64,000 nt of DNA from Massariosphaeria phaeospora. Taxonomy: Eukaryota; Ascomycota; Dothideomycetes; Pleosporales. The stretch is taken from contig JAADJZ010000036.1 of NCBI GenBank assembly GCA_011032825.1, forward strand, positions 62,001-126,000, in the 5' to 3' direction. The position numbers and the translations under genes were made by a program. Each line of letters opens with the position of its first letter. Positions within the stretch are counted from its first letter, which is position 1. Of the stretch, positions 1 to 9,867 are shown piece after piece. Under the pieces are notes generated by a model. The model was not told where the DNA came from. It did no database searches and saw only the letters and a list, made by a program, of their open reading frames with translations.

Positions 1-1
1 G

Positions 2-262
2 GCTCTGGTTGAGAAGATGATCGAGGACGAAGAACAGTGCAACATCTGCGACTCCAAGTCGCGGACCCCTTCGACGTCGTCGGCTTCTGACATGGACGGC
101 GACGAAGGCATCGACATGGACTGCACACCTTCCACCGATGCATCCTTTCGGCACCCTGTTCCGCTCCATAGGTCAACGGATCGTTCCACTGGCTATAGCT
201 TTGTATCAAAGAAGCCGCGGATGCGAAAACAAGTCAGAGCGATGAAGCGGTCGCCAAAGTAA
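2..262 (+). CDS. 3' end of an unrecognised gene (partial)
   Basis: An open frame enters from the left edge and ends with TAA at 260-262, giving the last 86 residues of a protein. An internal ATG at 17 is not taken as the start because the frame is open upstream to the edge. The segment has a CNIC pair near its beginning, then a Ser/Thr/Asp-rich stretch that looks disordered, and a basic tail (RMRKQVRAMKRSPK) that could serve as a nuclear localisation signal. Codon use matches the neighbouring genes. I do not recognise the family. The strand and the stop are well supported, but the function cannot be called without the upstream part. Confidence 0.6.
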   Translation, partial: ALVEKMIEDEEQCNICDSKSRTPSTSSASDMDGDEGIDMDCTPSTDASFRHPVPLHRSTDRSTGYSFVSKKPRMRKQVRAMKRSPK

Positions 263-813
263 ACACCATCTTTATCTCTTTGCCAATTGGTTTTGTCATT
301 GCATTGCATTGCGACGGCGTTTGGGGCTTTTGTTCGCGTCGGGACGCCATACATCACGGAGTTTCTGCCGAGATGCCAGAGCGGCTACGGCGATAAAATT
401 GGGATACCCGGAGCTTTGATCGGAACACTGGGACACTATTGGAGATGGAACACTTTTGTAAGTGGTCCACTGGATTGAGTGGGCGGGTTATATTTATATC
501 CTAGAAGCGCTCCCTCAGTGGTTGAGCCTGGCGTTGTCGGGTGCAAGAAACAGCTTCACAGCTATCGCACTCAAAACATGTAATTGCATTGCATACTGCA
601 AATTCAATCGTATACTCTATCCTCCATGTATCTTCACGTGCTGAAGAAGTTGCCCAAGTGTACTGCTTGCTGACGTGGTGCGGCGACGTGTTCCACAAAA
701 ACTCCCCAGACCCCGGCTGCCGGGTTCCGTTTCGATCTCGGCCGCGCCAGTTCTCATCACTTCCGGGACATGCCACCGATCTCGCACACTGCAACTCCAC
801 GCCTCCAGCAGCC
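263..813. other. intergenic region
   Basis: 551 bases between the stop of the partial gene and the ATG of the RRM-like gene. Short ORFs on both strands have no recognisable content. It should hold the 3' UTR of the left gene and the promoter and 5' UTR of the right one. No convincing promoter motif was seen. Confidence 0.5.
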
Positions 814-1709
814 ATGGCCCTCGCTCGCAGAGCCTCGTCGCAGCTCCTAGCCCCGCGCTGTGTGCACTTGCGCATCCAACCCCGGCCCGCCAACCTTTCA
901 GAGAGCCGCGAGGTCTTCCGCCTGCTGCAGCGCTTTGGAGAAGTCAGCACCTGCAAGTACCTTCGGGTGTGTGCCCCTGGGATGCGCCGCGGTTGTCCTA
1001 CATGGCCGAAAAAGGCGCGAGTTTTTGAGAACACAGATAACTGACGTTTGACATTGACTAGTATGAGTACCACAACCCCGCCGACAACATCGCGCTGGCC
1101 ATCTACCGCGACTCCGGCTCTGCGCAGAAGGCCCTCGACGCGTCGCCCATACGGTTTTCTCTGGAAAGACTTGCGTCCAGCGAGCCAGCGGCCGAATACG
1201 AAACATACGAATCGCCTACATCGCAGCTGGAAAGACTTGCATCCAACGAGCCATCGACCCCCTCGAAAAACGGCATCGACGACCTCCTCCGACCCAGCCA
1301 ACTGATCAATCGCTCCCCCCCAGATACTCCGCAGCATGCAAACAACCCCTCCGCCACGGCGCCGCCCCCGCCCCCGCCCATGCCCTTCGCCGAGCCCTCA
1401 CCGGCCAAACCCACAAAGACCAAATGGTTCCAAGTCACCGTCGACCGCTCGCGCGTCGTGCACGCCGACTTCGTCGAGCGCCAGCCCTACTACAAGCAGT
1501 TCACGCCGATGAAGTCGATGGCGCAGGAAGACCTCGCCAAGGTGGTGCCGCACATCGGCCTGAGCGACGTGTCGAAGCGGCCGCCGAACCAGCACCGCAC
1601 GCCGAACAGGGTGCTGAAGACGATGGCGTATACGCTGGAGAACCGCATGCCGAGTCTGCGCGACATGTACGAGGAGGTGGCGAGCAAGAGGAGCGGGCAT
1701 AGGCCTTGA
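814..1709 (+). CDS. RRM-like protein, probably mitochondrial
   Basis: Two exons, 814-966 and 1062-1709, encode 266 residues. The phase-0 intron 967-1061 starts GTGTGT, ends CTAG and has a CTGAC branch point at 1041. The first 28 residues are rich in Arg and hydroxylated or hydrophobic residues with no acidic residue, which suggests a mitochondrial presequence. Residues about 17-85 have the order of an RNA-recognition motif: a strand (VHLRIQ), a helix (SREVFRLLQRFG), then a strand and a helix after the splice (NIALAIYRDSGSAQKAL). A near-duplicate LERLAS-(S/N)-EP occurs twice around residues 88-115, followed by a proline run. The C-terminal 110 residues, starting KTKWFQVTVDRSRVVHADFV, look folded, but I cannot name the family. 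RNA binding is inferred from the motif layout. The splice model is well supported because it restores one continuous frame. Confidence 0.7.
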
Positions 1710-2888
1710 GGGGAAGACTCGGTGGGCTGTCGCACTGCTCAACGGGCGAGAGAGTATCTGTTGTGGCTTCCGGGCAACGCTCGTGGGATGAAGGAGTTCG
1801 CATGCATGGCTTGGAGAAGCCTCGAGCATGTTCTCGATAGTGTGTCCTTCTAGGGAGCCCCTCGACTTCACATCCCTCGAAACGGACAAACTCCAGACAA
1901 AACATGAACCCGGCCGCCGCCACCTCCCAACCACCCACGCTGCAAGCAAAACCCGGCATACATCTTCCGGCGTCGTATCGAACGGGTATGTATGGGTGCA
2001 TATATTGCACCACGCCTTTGCCGCAGCACCTCCCACTTCTTCGAGTCGGTTCGAAACACGGGAAGTGGCTATCGTCTTCATAGCCACATGAAACCCCGTA
2101 TCCGACTCCGGCGATATGAGTCTTCAAGCGCACTCAGAGTCAGTGGGGTCATGTACCGGGATGAGTTCATGCTCGCCAGCTCAGTAGAGTAGAGTAGTTA
2201 GATCAGAGGAACCATGGAAACAAAGCACGTGCCAGTATCGTATGTCGTGCCATAAACCCGGGCGTTTGTTTCAGTCACACTCATTGGAAGCTTTGTTGGA
2301 CCACAGACCAAGGCATGGCATGACTACAGGGTTGGCCGCTTCTGAAGCGAGGTTAGGTGCCTTTGAGGAAGCTGTGGATGCTAAAGCAAGGTTACATATT
2401 ATACGTACATCTATACAAACACGCAGCGTTCACTCCTAGTAGCTATACATGCATGCGTGTTAGTTAGCTTTTGTTTTCAGCTAGCTTGCTTGCTATGAGG
2501 TCGTGGCAGTTGGCATGCTACAGCTACATAGAGCGGTTGAATGAGTACTTGATATACTATACTACTATACCCGAACTACGGCATTGATCTAGGTACCACG
2601 TCGAGTTATGACGAGTAAACTTCTTCTTGAGTGTGCAGAATGTAGTATAAAGCAGTGCAGTGCAGTGTAGTGTAGTGGTTTAGTAAGTAAGTAAGTAAGT
2701 AAGTAAGTGAGTGCGAAAGCTACAAGGTAAGGACGACGAGGTTAATAGACAACGCGGGATGATACATTATAGCGTATAGACGGGAAACCCCCACGCCAAG
2801 AGTTCGCGGGATGATCGTCCCACTAAATTTTCTGGCCTGCACACCGCAGCTTTGATCACTGCGCTCGTCGGCCGGCCGCTGGGATTTG
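1710..2888. other. intergenic region
   Basis: About 1.2 kb between two plus-strand genes. No ORF with gene-like content was found on either strand. The right half is AT-richer, with short direct repeats. It probably holds the 3' UTR of the RRM-like gene and the promoter of the Tma23 gene. Confidence 0.5.
2682..2709. repeat. (TAAG)n microsatellite
   Basis: About seven tandem TAAG units, just after a degenerate GCAGT/GTAGT tract, about 180 bases upstream of the Tma23 start codon. Confidence 0.85.
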
Positions 2889-4668
2889 ATGGACACCGAC
2901 GCCTACCTGCGCAGACACGGCTGGAAGGGCACCGGCCACTCGCTCGACACCCACGGCCGCGGAATAAGCAAACCGCTGCTGATCGCGCACAAGCAAGACC
3001 AACTGGGCCTCGGGAAGAAGAAGGCCGCACACAACACCGACGACCAGTGGTGGATGCGCGCATTTGACGAGAGCCTGCAAAACATTGGCACCGGTAAAGA
3101 GGTGAGTCAGACTGAGGTTCGAGTTTGTGTGTCCTGGCTGCAGTCTGACTTGTCGACAGAGCACCCTCTCCCAGGTCCGCACCAAGGGCATCAATCGCGG
3201 CGGCCTCTACGGATTCTTCGTCAGAGGTGAAGGCCTCACTGGTACAATCTCTAGCGCCGAAGAGAGCTCTGCTGCTGAGCCGGCTGAGTCCTCTACCTCG
3301 TCCACCGGGACCAGCACCCCGCCGACGACCGCATCCGAAAGTGAAGTTAGCGACGAGGACAGCTCCGCCTCAGAAAGTACAGCCATGGCGGCAGGCAAGG
3401 GAAAGGGCTCGAAGAAGCGGAAGCGGGAAGACGACCAGTCCCAGGCCGGAAAGAAGCAGAAGCAGGATGGGACCACGGCTCTAATCAAGCCATCGGAAGA
3501 TCTGATTGACACCGAAGGTCCAAAAGAAGCTGTGCCGGAGATATCGAAAGCCGCCTTAAAGCAGATCAATCGTAATGTCCGGAAAGCAGTCAAGCGGGGC
3601 GAGTACAGCGCACTTGTAGCTCCCCTGCCCGAGGACAAGAAGAAGGACAAGCAGGCGAGACACGAGAGGACTGCCGCCATACGCAAGGCGAAACGGGACC
3701 TCAGGAAGCAAATGGTAGTAGACGCCATGATGAGCGGCGAGCTGCCGAATCCGAAAAATTACACACGGGAGGAAGCCCTCGAGCAGTACGAGGCCGACAT
3801 CAAAGCCGACAAGCAGCAGCAGAAGCGTGCAAAGCTCGAGAAGACACAAGTGAAAGCCCGGATGCACGAGGCCGGCAAGTTGGCAAGACGCCAGACCAAG
3901 ACCGAGAGACGACAAAAGCGGTTGGAACAGCGCGCGAAAGACGAACAGTATCGTATCGCAAACACCCCGGATCAACGACGCATTGCAAGGACAAAAGCAC
4001 AGCAGCTGGCCGCCGAAGCCGCTGCCAACCAGGACGCCGTCACCTCCAAACTCCTGAAACTCACTCCCGAAGAGAAGGCCCAGCATGTAGAGCGTGCCGC
4101 GATGAAGAAGCAGACGCTCGAAGAATACACCCTCCGCCGCATCCAGAAGAAGATCGACAAGAACTCGTCTGCCCCAGAAACCCAGCCCAAAAACGCACAC
4201 CCCGCCCTCCTGTTCGTCACCGACACCGCCGGCGACGCCGCTCTCCTCGACAAAGCCAAACGCGACCTCGCCAAAATCACCGCCCGCAAAGGCCGCACCT
4301 GGTCCAAAGCCTACGCGTCGGTCCTCTCGCAAGCCCTCTCCGAGCCCCCCACCGCCGCCACCGCGACCGCCAAACTGCAGCCCCCCGAGCCCGCCGCGCA
4401 ACCGCAACCGCAACCGCAACCGCAGACTGACGCGGGGCCCTGGCCCGCGAAGCCCCTGACGCCCAAACAGCAAGGGGAGCTCCAGCGCCGCGAGGCTCGC
4501 AAGGCCAAGAAGGAACGCAAGCACGCGATCAAGCTGAGGGTGCATGGGGAGCGCAAGAAGGAGAAGGTGAGGTCGAGAGCGAGGGATGCGAGGGATGCGA
4601 TGAAGGCGCGGAATCGAGAGGCGCTGTTGGCGAGGGCGCCGAGAGATGAAGATGAAGAAGAAGGTTGA
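2889..4668 (+). CDS. tma23: Tma23/GPATCH4-type nucleolar G-patch protein
   Basis: Two exons, 2889-3101 and 3160-4668, encode 573 residues. The phase-0 intron 3102-3159 has donor GTGAGT, a CTGAC branch point and acceptor ACAG. Residues about 5-60 form a G-patch-like module typical of yeast Tma23 and human GPATCH4: YLRRHGWKGTGHSL, then KPLLIAHKQDQLGLG, then a conserved WW before a helical segment. The splice joins it to a short conserved block (GINRGGLYGFFVRG). The remaining 480 residues are an acidic/Ser stretch (about 90-130) followed by long Lys/Arg/Glu/Gln-rich helical sequence with several basic nuclear or nucleolar localisation patches. Tma23-family proteins are nucleolar and take part in ribosome biogenesis, and G-patch proteins usually activate DEAH-box helicases. 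Residues around 420-430 are a QPQPQPQP repeat. The ATG at 2889 is the first Met and starts at the family's conserved N-terminus. Confidence 0.85.
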
Positions 4669-4762
4669 GGTTGCGGCGACGTAGATGGGGGGACAACATT
4701 TGGCCGGAGGGAGGCACAATGCGGACTAAAATGCGGACTGGAGACGCGAGATAACGCGCGGG

Positions 4763-4798
4763 TATCTATCGTATCTATCGTATCTATCTATCTATCTA
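4763..4798. repeat. TATC/TATCG tandem repeat
   Basis: Alternating TATCTATCG and TATC units in a perfect or near-perfect array, about 95 bases after the tma23 stop. Confidence 0.85.
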
Positions 4799-4852
4799 GG
4801 GATTCGATTCGCACATGGGTGGGTGGGTGCGTGGCAACGCAGCGGCTGACCC

Positions 4853-4874
4853 GTTCGTTCGTTCGTTCGTTTGT
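4853..4874. repeat. (GTTC)n microsatellite
   Basis: Five tandem GTTC/GTTT units. Confidence 0.8.
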
Positions 4875-5019
4875 TCATCTGGCTGTCGCAGCCCTCTACG
4901 TGAAACAAATCCATGTCAGAATCCAAATAATAAGTTGCCTGCCTGCCTGACTGACTGACGGACGGACCTTGGTGGGGAAAAAGGGGGGGTCCTAGACCGA
5001 GAGGACATGAACTGAGGCG

Positions 5020-5046
5020 AGATGAGATGAGATGAGATGAGATGAG
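5020..5046. repeat. (GATGA)n microsatellite
   Basis: Five tandem pentamers GATGA. Confidence 0.85.
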
Positions 5047-5090
5047 CACTGTATTGAATAAAGAAATGGATGCAGATGCATGGATGAATT

Positions 5091-5124
5091 GCCCTTTGCC
5101 CTTTGCCCTTTGCCCTTTGCCCTT
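5091..5124. repeat. (CCCTTTG)n minisatellite
   Basis: Nearly five perfect heptamers. Confidence 0.85.
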
Positions 5125-5339
5125 GTTGATTGAGTAACGCTGCCTGCCTGCCTTTGCGCATCTACTACCTATCTACCCATCTACTTATCTACCTATCTGC
5201 TGTTAATGGACGGGAGAGACGGACATGGACGGGAGGGGAGAGGGAGACGGGAGAGAGACGGGAGGGAGGGAGGGAGAACAGGAATATATATACACATACA
5301 TAGATAGGCTTGGGTTTCAATGCACTGGAAAGAAAGAAA

Positions 5340-5372
5340 GGGAGATGGAGATGGAGATGGAGATGGAGAGAG
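5340..5372. repeat. (GGAGAT)n microsatellite
   Basis: Four GGAGAT hexamers followed by AGAGAG and two ATACAG units. Confidence 0.8.
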
Positions 5373-5439
5373 AGATACAGATACAGATATATTGCATTGC
5401 ATTGCGTTCCTCGGGCTATGTATATATCGAACTAAATTT

Positions 5440-5478
5440 GGTGAGTTGAGTTGAGTTGAGTTGAGTTAAGTTGAGTTT
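5440..5478. repeat. (GAGTT)n microsatellite
   Basis: Six or seven GAGTT pentamers with one variant (AAGTT). Confidence 0.8.
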
Positions 5479-5509
5479 GCTTGCAATTGGCCTGTTCTCG
5501 CTCTATCTC

Positions 5510-5513
<4 letters not shown>

Positions 5514-5547
<34 letters not shown>
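5514..5547. repeat. (GT)n microsatellite
   Basis: An uninterrupted dinucleotide run of about 15 GT units, followed by degenerate GTCTGT units. Confidence 0.9.
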
Positions 5548-5899
5548 TGTGTCTGGGTCTGTCTGTGCCTCTCTTCATTCTGTTCACTCTCTTCATTACT
5601 CGCTCTCTACTTAGTCTCTCTCTATTCTGTTCTGCCGTTCCCTACAGCGACAGAAACATATCGATAGATAGATAGATAGACAACTACAAAAAACAGACAT
5701 TAGATTACAGCTACAAGATACATGCGTACAAATACAGATACAGAGATACAGAGAGAGAGAGATAGCTGCTACCGTGCATAGTCCATGCCATACCATGCCA
5801 TGCCATGCTATCACATCACATGGCCTCGAATATTAAACATCAAACCAAACCAAACCAGCCCAACTCAGCGTAATCCAAATCCCTTCCTGCGCCTGCTCT

Positions 5900-6062
5900 G
5901 TTCCTGCTCCTGCTCCTTCCCCCTCCCCTCTTCCTTCTCTTCTCCCCTCCCCCCCTCCTCATCTCTCACTCTCCCCCACTCTCTCCCCCACTCTCTCCCC
6001 CACTCTCCCTCTCCCCCCTCTCCCTCTCTCCCCTCTCCCCTCCCTCCCTCTACCCCCCTACC
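5900..6062. repeat. polypyrimidine tract
   Basis: About 160 bases of almost pure C/T on the plus strand (purine on the minus strand), with repeated CTCTCCCCCA units. It abuts the thg1 stop codon. Such tracts can form triplex or other non-B DNA, but no role is shown here. Confidence 0.8.
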
Positions 6063-9000
6063 CCGCACCCGTCCCACCCCCCAGAATCCACGGCCGTTTA
6101 ACCCAAAACTCATCTTTAATAACATCGACATGCTCGACCACAATGCGCGCTTTCGAGCGCTTCTTGCGGTCCTTGTCGCGTTGCGTTTTGCTTAGAGGCT
6201 GCGAATGCGTATGCTGCGGGTGCTGGTGGTGGTGGGTGCCGGAGGCCCAGCTGCCGGTTTCGGTTTCGGCGGGGAGGAGGGTGTTGGTGGGTTTGGGGTT
6301 GGGTTTGGAGGTGGGTTGCGAGACAGCGGCGTTGGTGGTAGTGGGGTGCGGCGAGGAGCGCGATGTTGATTTCAGGGGCAGGGTTGGTGGGAGAGGGGAT
6401 GGTGTGCCGGGGGGGTGGTGGTGGCGATGGTGCCCTGCTGCTGTTGATAGCGACGACGACGGCGACGTCGCGAGTTGCGTGTACGGCGTCGGACTCACCG
6501 ACGCAGACGCAGACGTAGGTGTGTGGAGCCACTGCGTCTCGCCCGTCCCATTCCCATTCCCATTTCCATCCCCATTTCCATTCCCACTTGTCCACTGCTG
6601 ATGCTGCTGCCCCGGCGGCGACGGCGACACGAGATACGAGCTCGCCGGCGCCGAATGCAACCGCGAGTGCGAATGCGCCCGCCCGCGACGCCGCTCCCCC
6701 CGGAGCGGCGACCCCAGACTCAAAATGCTCTGCTCGCGCGCCGAAACCGACGGCTCAGCATCCCACGACGGGGCGCTGGCGACCCAGTTCTGCGGCCCGT
6801 CGCCCATGACGGCGTTGCGCGTTTGCGTGTCGTCGTCGACGGGCGGGCTGGGCAGTTCTTTCATGGTTTGCAGCGGCGCCGCCGGTGTAGTTGGTCGGTC
6901 TCTGTCGAGGTTCTCTTTTTCGTCGCTTTTGTGGAGCTGGGAGAAGGAGGTTTGCGAGGGGAGGCTTAGCTTGCGAGGTTTGTTGTCGATGGGGATGGAG
7001 GAGATGCGGAGGGGGATGGGGGGTGGGCCGGCGCGGGTCCCTTCGAGGATGGAGAGGCTGGGGCTGCGGTGCTTGAGCTGGGGGCGGGAGTTCGCGGCGC
7101 TGCTTGTGAGGGGCCGGATGGTTGACGTCGACGCTGATGTCGAGGGGGGGAGAGAGGCCGAGGCGGAGTGTTTTGAGGGGCTTGAACTTGTGCGGGCGGG
7201 GATGGGGAAGTGGGTGTCGGGGGAGGCCAAGGGGCTTGTGTTTGCGTGGGTGGTAGGGTTGGGTGGGTTCAGTGAAGCCGGCGGTTTGGTTGAGGGTTTG
7301 AGAGTAGGTGGGGCGAGCGGGATAGGGGTTAGCATAGGCAGGGGCTTCTTGCCGGTTGTTGAGGCGGAGCCATTGGACGGTGGCGGGACGGGCATAAAAG
7401 TTTGCGGGAAGTTGTCGTGATGGTTGGACCGTAGCGGGTACGGAAATGCGGGGATCGACATTGAGGATGGGGTTGAAGGCGGAGATGGTGTTCTCGACGT
7501 GGAAAGGAAGGTTGGACCCCGGGGTGTCGAAGCTGCTGAGGAGGGGAGAGAGTCTTTCAGTAGAACGGGTAAAGTGCGTTCTAGCGGCTGCGACATTGGC
7601 CGTGTAAGGGTACTTCTCCGTCGAGGACGCGGACACTCAAGCGTAGAAATTGTCGTCTGCGTAAGCGTAGGCACCGCCGGGGTTGAGATAGGGAAGAACT
7701 ACGTGTAATGTCAGCACGGGGTTTCCCTAAGAGGGCTAATGATGCATATAGATAAGACAAGCTTACGTCTCGATATAGCACGCTGCCTTTCCTAAATATC
7801 TCAGGCTCGTTGTTGTAGTTGACACCAAAGCGCGAGAAGAGAATTTCGTTCTTGTCCGAGGATACTGTGCCTGACAATTCTTGTTCTGCCGTTCTCGCGT
7901 CTATGCCACCCTGCTGGACAAGAGTCCAAAAAGTGGTATTGTAGAGATTGTTTATGTGGCCTGGAAACAATCAGAGATTGATCTTGCTTGCCTTGAACCG
8001 AATAGGTCCGAAAGGGGTGGGGTTTAGATATCGAGACTCTCTATATCTGACATCTGCAGTGAGCCGTCACAAGACTTACAATCAACTTGCCGCCAGCTCA
8101 TGTAATCCCGCAGATTCTGGTCACTAGGATAGCACACGGCCCGTCCGTCAAAGGAGGGCAGCGGCGGCGTAAGCGGCGTATCCGGAAAATACGTCCGCCA
8201 GAGATGTGTGTAATAGGAAGTGAAGGTGGAAGCAATCGTAGTCGTTAGCTTGCTAGATATACATCAGCCCAGAGCGGCAGGTTGCACAGCAGTTGCCCAT
8301 GGCAAAGCAGATGATGGAGTTAGGGGTGGGGCGTAGAGGCAGAAAAGTCCGTACCTGGTCCTCCGCTCAAACAGCACGCAATCTTTATGGAAGACGAAAC
8401 TGTGCAACACGTCAGCTCAGCTGAAGCTCGTAACACGTGCGGCTCAGCACTTTTGGTCGCTTCATCTGCCGATCGCTCATATCTCTCAAACGTCAGCCTG
8501 CGAATGAGACCGGAACATACCTAAATTCATCGCTGTTGCCGTATGCAAGGACCAGATCCGGAAGCTCTTTCATCACCGCCTCAGCTGCGGCATTCATGAG
8601 GTCGAGCGCGCGTTTGTCATTGGGCTTGGTGAATTTGTATTTCGCCGTGAGTCTGTATGCGCGCCATCGGTTAGCAAATGGTGGTCGGATTGGGCCCTAC
8701 ATGGCCGCGTCTCGAAACCCAAGCTGGAGCCGGGTCTGGGGGTAAATGTCCGGACCATGCAGCCTTCTGGGACCAGACGGATAGCTAGCGGCAGATCGGG
8801 CCTGGCGCAGCATCCGCAAATCCGACGGCGGGAACTGGAGGAGAGAACAGGAGGAGAAGCGAAAGCGTACTTGGAGAAGCCGCGGCCGTCGATGCGCACG
8901 ACGATCCAGGTATTGGCCAGCAGCACGTCGGGCAGCTCGAAGGCGCGCACATATTCGTACCTAGCGGCTCGTCAGTTGGGTGCCCACTGCCAGCCAGCTA

Positions 9001-9133
9001 GCCAGCCAGCCAGCCAGCCAGCCAGTTGCGCTGGGTGCAGCTCCTCCAGCGCGAGCTCCCTCCCAGCTCAGCTCAGCTCCCCTGCCCCCCACAGCGGCTA
9101 TCGATCGCAACAAGCTTACTTGGAGTTGGCCAT
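6058..9133 (-). CDS. thg1: tRNA-His guanylyltransferase with a large insertion
   Basis: Seven exons: 9120-9133, 8871-8960, 8521-8652, 8355-8399, 8080-8252, 7767-7960 and 6058-7698. All junctions are GT..AG and the phases agree. They encode 762 residues starting [13 protein letters not shown]. Thg1 adds the G-1 residue to the 5' end of tRNA-His, which HisRS needs for recognition. The metal-binding residues fall at the family's canonical positions: D29 in VRIDGRGF, and D76 and E77 in YGNSDEF. Further conserved blocks are KPND, YLSWRQ-like [30 protein letters not shown] and [11 protein letters not shown]. The last 44 residues include the conserved tail block [16 protein letters not shown]. Between residue about 217 and 718, exon 7 inserts some 500 residues rich in Ser, Pro and Thr that family members, usually under 300 residues, lack. 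The enzyme call is secure. The insertion depends on exon 7 being one continuous exon. Confidence 0.85.
8991..9024. repeat. (CCAG)n microsatellite in thg1 intron 1
   Basis: Eight CCAG units with one CTAG variant, inside the first intron of the minus-strand thg1 gene. This intron follows a 14-nt first exon. Confidence 0.85.
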
Positions 9134-9867
9134 CGGGCCTTGCCCGGCGCGCGTTCGCCTCTGGAACCCTGTGCCGTGGAACAGCCTCGGCCGCGCAGAA
9201 GCAAGAGGAAACTGGCGGTCGGTCGGTCGGTAGTCGAATGGTGCGAGGGTTGAAGGTTCGGGTTGCGAGGTTGTGGGTTCAAACTTCAAGCCTTGGCCAG
9301 GCCATGCCATCTCACCCACACTTCACTATGCAGGACAAACGTTTCAGATTCTGCACCTAGCATCGCCGTGCATGGCGCCGCTTACCCCATCAAGTAGTAC
9401 AGGACTTCAGACACTATAGATACAACGTGCAACCTCCGAGTAGCTGGCGTGGCTTGCACATGCAACGGCACCTCACCCTGGCACGAAACGGTAAACCCAT
9501 GGGCAACGAGATCTATATCTGCCTACCATTCTCCAGGACACACACTACCCCTCGTCGCACAGAACACAAATTCCGACTATGAGTCCCGGGGCGAAGAAGT
9601 ATGGAGACCCGATGCATGGCGAACCATCTATGGTAGCACAACTCCGAATACAGCCAATCGGCACAATGTCTCTCCACTACTGTCTGAATGCCATGCCGTC
9701 TATGAAGCCCGCTCGGACTAATAACAGAATGTCGAGAGACGTCGCTTGTTGTCGAATAACGCCGTGCTATGCAACGAAATATCAGAACACAGCTTGCGCG
9801 CTCCCTCCCAGGACCTGGCTCTCTACCTTACAATAAAATAACAAGCTCGATTGGTCGCAGCGAACCC
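9134..9867. other. intergenic region (thg1 upstream, lipin 3' side)
   Basis: 734 bases between the thg1 start codon and the lipin stop codon, both on the minus strand. It should contain the thg1 promoter and the lipin 3' UTR. Short plus-strand ORFs here have no recognisable content. A small (GGTC)n tract lies at about 9217-9232. Confidence 0.55.

Larger units (their letters stand above)
4669..6057. other. intergenic region dense in microsatellites
   Basis: 1.4 kb between the convergent stops of tma23 and thg1, with no gene-like ORF. It is filled with short tandem arrays of different motifs, including TATC, GTTC, GATGA, CCCTTTG, GGAGAT, GAGTT, GT and GATA, and ends in a polypyrimidine tract. 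The clearest arrays are listed separately. Confidence 0.8.

Noticed and set aside
501..1337. 278-codon minus-strand ORF opposite the RRM-like gene
   Set aside because: It overlaps a well-supported spliced gene on the other strand and has no domain-like content.
3556..4719. 387-codon minus-strand ORF opposite tma23
   Set aside because: Shadow of the Lys/Arg/Glu-rich coding strand; Leu/Arg/Cys-rich noise.
6725..7420. 231-codon plus-strand ORF
   Set aside because: Antisense shadow of the GC-rich thg1 exon 7; no recognisable motif or start context.
6755..7636. Alternative minus-strand frame inside thg1 exon 7 that looks protein-like near its start
   Set aside because: It has C-rich third positions and a varied residue mix at first, but a TGA precedes it. 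No splice phase joins it to the thg1 exons, and it turns into low-complexity sequence. The C-rich third positions are explained by Pro/Ser/Thr codons in the adjacent frame.
9240..9300. GGGTTCAAACTTC resembling a tRNA T-arm/B-box
   Set aside because: No matching D-arm, anticodon stem or acceptor stem could be formed around it.
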